From Rotaria socialis (Eukaryota > Rotifera > Eurotatoria > Philodinida > Philodinidae), in assembly GCA_905331475.1 (NCBI GenBank), contig CAJNYU010000004.1:1-64000 (forward strand): a stretch of DNA of 64,000 nt, read 5' to 3'. The position numbers and the translations under genes were made by a program. Shown piece by piece: positions 59,443 to 64,000 of the stretch; the stretch's first letter is position 1; each line of letters starts with the position of its first letter. The notes beneath the pieces were generated by a model, which was not told the DNA's origin, did not search any database, and saw only the letters and a program-made list of their open reading frames with translations.

Positions 59443-62400
59443 TCAATCGATTTCGATGTCCGAAAGGTTGGAGACGTTTAGGTGGCTCGTGCTATTATTT
59501 GTCGGACGTAAAATCAATAGCAGCGCATGCTAATGATACATGTAATCTTCTACATTCGAATCATTCAAATTTAATGCAAATCCGTAATTCAATCGAATTA
59601 TTTTATGCAGCTCATATTCTAACGAAAAACAATCTATCATCATTAATTATTGAAATCGATCCTGATTTACTTAAAGGTAAATGTCATTAGCAATTGAATA
59701 TTTATTTAGAAAACCAGTCAAATAAAACTCTATTTATTTATTTATTTATTTTATGTACTAGGTAAAACGATTACAGACATTTTAATGAACGATCAAGGTC
59801 GATGGCAACGTATGAAAGATAAATTTCGTCAGATGCGTATTCGTTATTATAAATTAAAAGAAAAAATCCTTCATGAACTAGATTCAGCTGGTTTACGTAT
59901 ATCGAGACGTTCGAAAAAAATGAAAAAAAAAGTAAAAATCTATCAAGAAAAATATGTACACGATCCGAATGCATCCGATAATGATTATTATGATTATGAA
60001 GAACAAAATATAACGATTTCTACAACTTCTAATGATACACAATCTATCGATGAATACGAATATGATGACCTTGACTCGGAAGATGATGCTGATGAATTCG
60101 AACAATTCGACGATGTTGGAGGCATCTGCGATCAAGTCGATTGGAATGTTCTAAATAATGATTCGACAGTTTATGTTCTAACAACGTATTTAATAGCAAA
60201 TAAAATAGTTTGCTCATTAAGCAATATTGAGCCTAATGTAGAATATGACCACGTCTGTGAATATGGTTTGTAAACTTTGATTAAAAGAAAAAAAGGAATA
60301 TTTTCTTTTTGATTATTATCTAGTACTCGATTTTTGCTTCGCAAATATTATGTGCGGCACACACGGACGATGTGTAAATACATTATCGGGTTTCAAGTGT
60401 TCCTGTTCGTTTTTGTATGGTGGCCTTATATGTGAACGAAGTAAGTGTTAATTTTTTATTGCGCAAAAAAACGAGAAACTTTTTTTGATTAAACTTGATG
60501 CTTACAAACTCGAAATTAAGTAAATAATTCGAACTGCTGAGTCTCATAGCAGGAAAAAAAGCATCTGGCATTTATATGGTAACATGTGTTTAAATACTCT
60601 TCAGTCGTCTGTGAATTTATTTATTTTAAAGGCTATAAAAATAAAATATTGTTGTTGATAAAAACATTCGAATAGAAACTGATAGTTGTGTGATCAGTAA
60701 TCAGTTGAGTCAATGTTTAAAAAAGTGCATGTGCGATTGCATAAATTGAACTCTTCGATGATGTAATCGAAATTGCTCATAATTAGATTTCAAATATCGG
60801 GTTCCATCACGTAATATTTTGAGCCTACGTGTTCTTTTATTCGATAGTTAAAAATACGCTCAAAACACTTTTGAGTAAGTGACATATTGCTTTATATGCC
60901 GCGTCCTTTAACTTCGAAAAATCACGTAACAAATAGAAAATCATTTTTAAATTGCATTTATTTCAATAACTGACTCGATGCCTAAAGAAAAGATAACAAC
61001 TTATTATGAAAAAGAATAAGAAACATTGTTTATTTGCCTCGCGGAAAGTTGCGACCTTCTTGCCAACAGATTTGCCCGTAAATGAAATATTGAATTATTA
61101 CAGTTTTATTTGAAAAAAAAAGAAAACGATCATTATCGAATTCATTCTATTTTCTATTTTGTATAGTCTCACGACAAGGCTATCACATTATTGTTGGTGC
61201 TTTTCTTGTTATTTTGCTCTATGGATTATCACTAAAGCCAATTCGATGGACACTAAAACTTATTTTTACAACAACAATGGGGTAAGTGGTGTCTTCATTA
61301 ATGGGAGTGATGTCGATTTCTAGATGCAAGACGTATAGGTTTTAATAAAAAAAAGTACGATTTAAATGATAGATCTAAAACAAAAATGATTCGTCTTTCG
61401 AATCAAGGACAAGATACAAACATAAATTGATCCTTGCATATGTCGCCATAGACATCAGCGTGTAAATCATATCTACTTTGTATCTTGATCTAATCAAAAA
61501 AATTTTCGATAAAAATGAATCCATTGTTGTAGAGAAAGAAAAATAACAAATGAGTGATCCTATTTCTTCGCACACGTCATTTCATTTAAAAATCTCATTT
61601 TTTATTTTTCTATTGTGTCAAATAGTTATTGCAAATCGCGGCCTAAGAAAAGAAAGAGCAGAGAATCAGAAGACGACATTGATGATAAAAAAGTCTTGGT
61701 GCCTACAATAACGTAACTATGAAAACCTTTTCTAATTATAAATTACCTATGATAAATTTTATTGTTATAGAAAAGAAGATGTTGACGAAGAAAATCCTAA
61801 CAATGAAGAAAAACAAGAACAAGAACAGGAGAATCTTGATGAACGTCGGCAGAGTATCGCTGAACAAATCTGGGATTTTATGTAGGTTACCGTTTTATTT
61901 TTCTCTATTTTATCAAAAATAAAATATCTTTTTTCACACAATTATTTTTCAAAATAATAGGCAAGAATTATATCATTGTATAACGTAGGCAAACTTTCTT
62001 AAACTACTAGTTTAAATTTAGCTGTGAACTCTGATCATAATACAAAGCTGTTTGATCTTGATTGAAAAAAAGCTCGACGTAGATAACATATCTATTAGAT
62101 CTCTTCATTAGATTGCTTGATTTTTCGTGATTTCTAGCATATCTCTATTTCTTTAGCGCCCCAAAAACTCTCGATCCATTGAAAAATCCAACTAAACGTG
62201 ATCTTGTTCGAACCATATGGGTTAGTGGATTAGCTATATTTTTTCTGTTATTATTATATTTTTCAACAACATTAATCCATTTTTCATGGTTTAAATATGA
62301 TATAACTGATGATACGAAATTAGAATCGTTGGTCAATGAAACCATTCGTTTAGTATCACATTGTGAACGTATATCGAATTCTCGTCAAGGAAATTTAGTT

Positions 62401-64000
62401 TTTTTTCCTATTGCACTTACTTTAATCATCATGTTTTCATGGTCAGTCAAGCGAGAAAGACGATGTTTAAAATTGTGCGATGGCCGACCAGGTATTGAAT
62501 ATATTTGAATAGCTAGTTATTTTTCTACTTGATTATTTATTCTCAGGTATGATACCACCAATCGAACCATTTCGCACATCGAATCGTTTTACAACAGCAA
62601 CAGTTTTTGGAATTCTTGCATTTGAAGTATTGAAAATATTTGAAGAGCTACTTTTTACATCAATGGATGCATTCACTGGTGGTATCCTATTTGAATTAAT
62701 CGAACGAATAGCGGTTGTTGTTCTTGTCGGGTAAACATTTTCTGAAACGAAAGTTCGCCAAACCCTTTTATTTTTCTAGAGTTCGATACTATCCGGTGCT
62801 GGCTTCACTACAATTGCGTAATGTTGTGTCACGGTTTTTTATTGCTCTCTATATACTTGGCGATATTGTATACTCGATTGTACGAGAAGGATCGTGTATG
62901 GGCTTTCTACCGTCGTCGAGATATTATTCAACTATAGAAGAAGCAAAACTTCGAATGGTATGGTTAGCCTTTTAGTTCAGAGTTTTTGAAAAGAATCCTG
63001 TTAGGAATCGATTTTAAAGTCTAATATTTAACAACGTTTTCATCTTTCTCTCATAGGAACTTGGTTCGTGGTTTATCGTTTATGGTTTAATAAAAACTTC
63101 TCCACATTTCATCTTTCTTTCATATATCGGTGCTGAATTATGTGTACGCTTTGGATATGATTCACTATACGTACCAATAAAAAAGAATCTTAGTATATGG
63201 ATAGCACCCGTTGTGCAACAGGATGAATTAGAATTTTCAACATATTATGTAAAAAAATTATTTCGAAAAAATCTAAAGGCAAAACAAAAAGAACATCAAC
63301 GAATGACAGCGTTGGCTAAACGTAAGGGTGATGTCGTAACGGATCGTCAAACAGAAGAAGAAATGAAAAGATCGCCTTTGAAAAAGTTTTTTGACGAACA
63401 CATTTACCGTTGGGATGAAGACTTTCGTTTTACAACGATCGCTACTTGTACATATACAGTAGCTATTGTTTTTCTTTATTATGTGGCATGTACATTTGTT
63501 TTCTTATATATATCAAGAACAACAGGTCACATATCATTTATAAGATATTATCTTGAATCAACATTAGATGTTGGTAAGATGACTCGTTTCTATCAGACAT
63601 ATGAATAAATTCGATTTTCTATTCAATTATTTTAGAATTCAAAGGTTTCTTTTCGTTGAGAGCAGAAATAATATGGAGTGCAGTACTCGCGTTTATACTT
63701 TACGGATTTCAATTATTTCTTGGAATGCAAAATTATAAAAAACATAAAATGGAACTATTTAGAGGTATATTTGATGATGTTCCATCGCCGTCAAATTTTA
63801 AAGCGAATAGTATCGTATCGAAATCTGTCCATTATTCTGGCTTTCTCGTTGGCTATATGGCATGGGGATTTTTGATAACTTTTCATCTAATACTTGTAAT
63901 CTTGAGTTTTATTCGAATAATATCGTTTCAAATGCGTTATGTGGAATTGATACTTGCTGTTACTGTGCCGGTGACTGTTGTCTATCTATTGAAAATGGTC
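59443..64000 (+). CDS. STRA6-like multipass receptor with CTLD and EGF domains (3' truncated by window)
   Basis: Exons in frame: 59,443-59,676; 59,762-60,265; 60,324-60,440; 61,167-61,281; 61,626-61,712; 61,771-61,881; 62,157-62,491; 62,547-62,730; 62,780-62,957; 63,057-63,573; 63,636 to the edge. The first two exons encode a C-type-lectin-like domain (FRCPKGWRRLGGSCYYLS at the start, VCSLSNIEPNVEYDHVCEY at the end) split by about 120 charged residues, first Lys/Arg-rich, then Asp/Glu-rich. Exon 3 is an EGF module (CGTHGRCVNTLSGFKCSC). Then come a first membrane helix (GYHIIVGAFLVILLYGLSL), a charged loop, and the multipass STRA6 core with FFLLLLYFSTTLIHFSW and the signature RYYPVLASLQLRNVVSRFF plus LGDIVYSIVREGSCMGF. 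Vertebrate STRA6 takes up retinol from its plasma carrier; ligand here is unknown. The 5' end is uncertain: a signal-peptide-like exon (NALLLIITIAFPSVTEAKA, about 59,262-59,336) lies upstream without a clear donor. Confidence 0.85.

Overview
The window looks like nuclear DNA of a small invertebrate, most probably a bdelloid rotifer close to Rotaria or Adineta. The evidence is AT-rich sequence, protein-coding genes with many introns of about 45-110 bp with GT..AG ends, an intronless gene joining an ADP-ribosyltransferase domain to kinesin-light-chain-type TPRs (a gene type I associate with rotifer genomes), and a glycoside hydrolase family 76 gene of fungal/bacterial type in an animal setting. 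The assignment is inference from gene content; there is no rRNA or mitochondrial marker here.

Region 1, about 1-15,900, has almost no genes. It is a patchwork of mobile and tandem repeats: a foldback element cut by the window edge (1-1,600), minisatellites (2,629-2,850 and 10,830-11,165), an array of 32-bp palindromic units (4,609-4,786), a composite inverted structure (5,166-9,850) holding 107-bp units rich in GAATTC and a nested foldback element (8,380-9,670), and hAT-type miniature elements (10,154-10,337 and 11,713-12,116).

Region 2, about 15,900-33,000, is sparse. It has the ART-TPR gene (15,917-17,959, +) and a secreted GH76 alpha-mannanase-like gene (21,397-22,926, -). Between and after them lie a TIR element (19,775-20,562), a hAT-type element with a perfect 8-bp target duplication (20,826-21,244), a 1.8-kb foldback (23,090-24,945), a broken pogo/Tigger-type transposase (about 28,000-29,350, -) cut at a 1.4-kb TIR element, an orphan exon (30,862-31,036) and a small foldback (32,066-32,387).

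Region 3, about 33,400-64,000, is gene-dense with ordinary housekeeping genes: CENPJ/CPAP/SAS-4 (33,393-40,628, -, 12 exons, about 1,345 aa) with a RING-finger gene nested on the same strand in one intron; SNX8 (41,015-43,639, +) head to head with CENPJ; a small secreted protein (-); two tandem RPA1 genes (45,031-47,908 and 48,008-51,154, both -), the upstream copy divergent with a much shorter linker; a small F-box gene (+); CDV3 (54,875-55,682, +); an uncharacterised 160-aa gene (-); a second small secreted protein (+); and, running off the right edge, a STRA6-like multipass receptor whose predicted ectodomain carries a C-type-lectin-like domain with a large charged insert plus an EGF domain.

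The genes do not form a pathway. CENPJ acts in centriole assembly, SNX8 in endosomal sorting, RPA1 in single-stranded DNA handling. I found no CRISPR array, rRNA or tRNA. The most interesting items are the CTLD-EGF-STRA6 architecture, the linker-poor RPA1 tandem paralog, the nested RING gene, and a set of hAT-like miniature elements sharing one terminus but with unrelated interiors.
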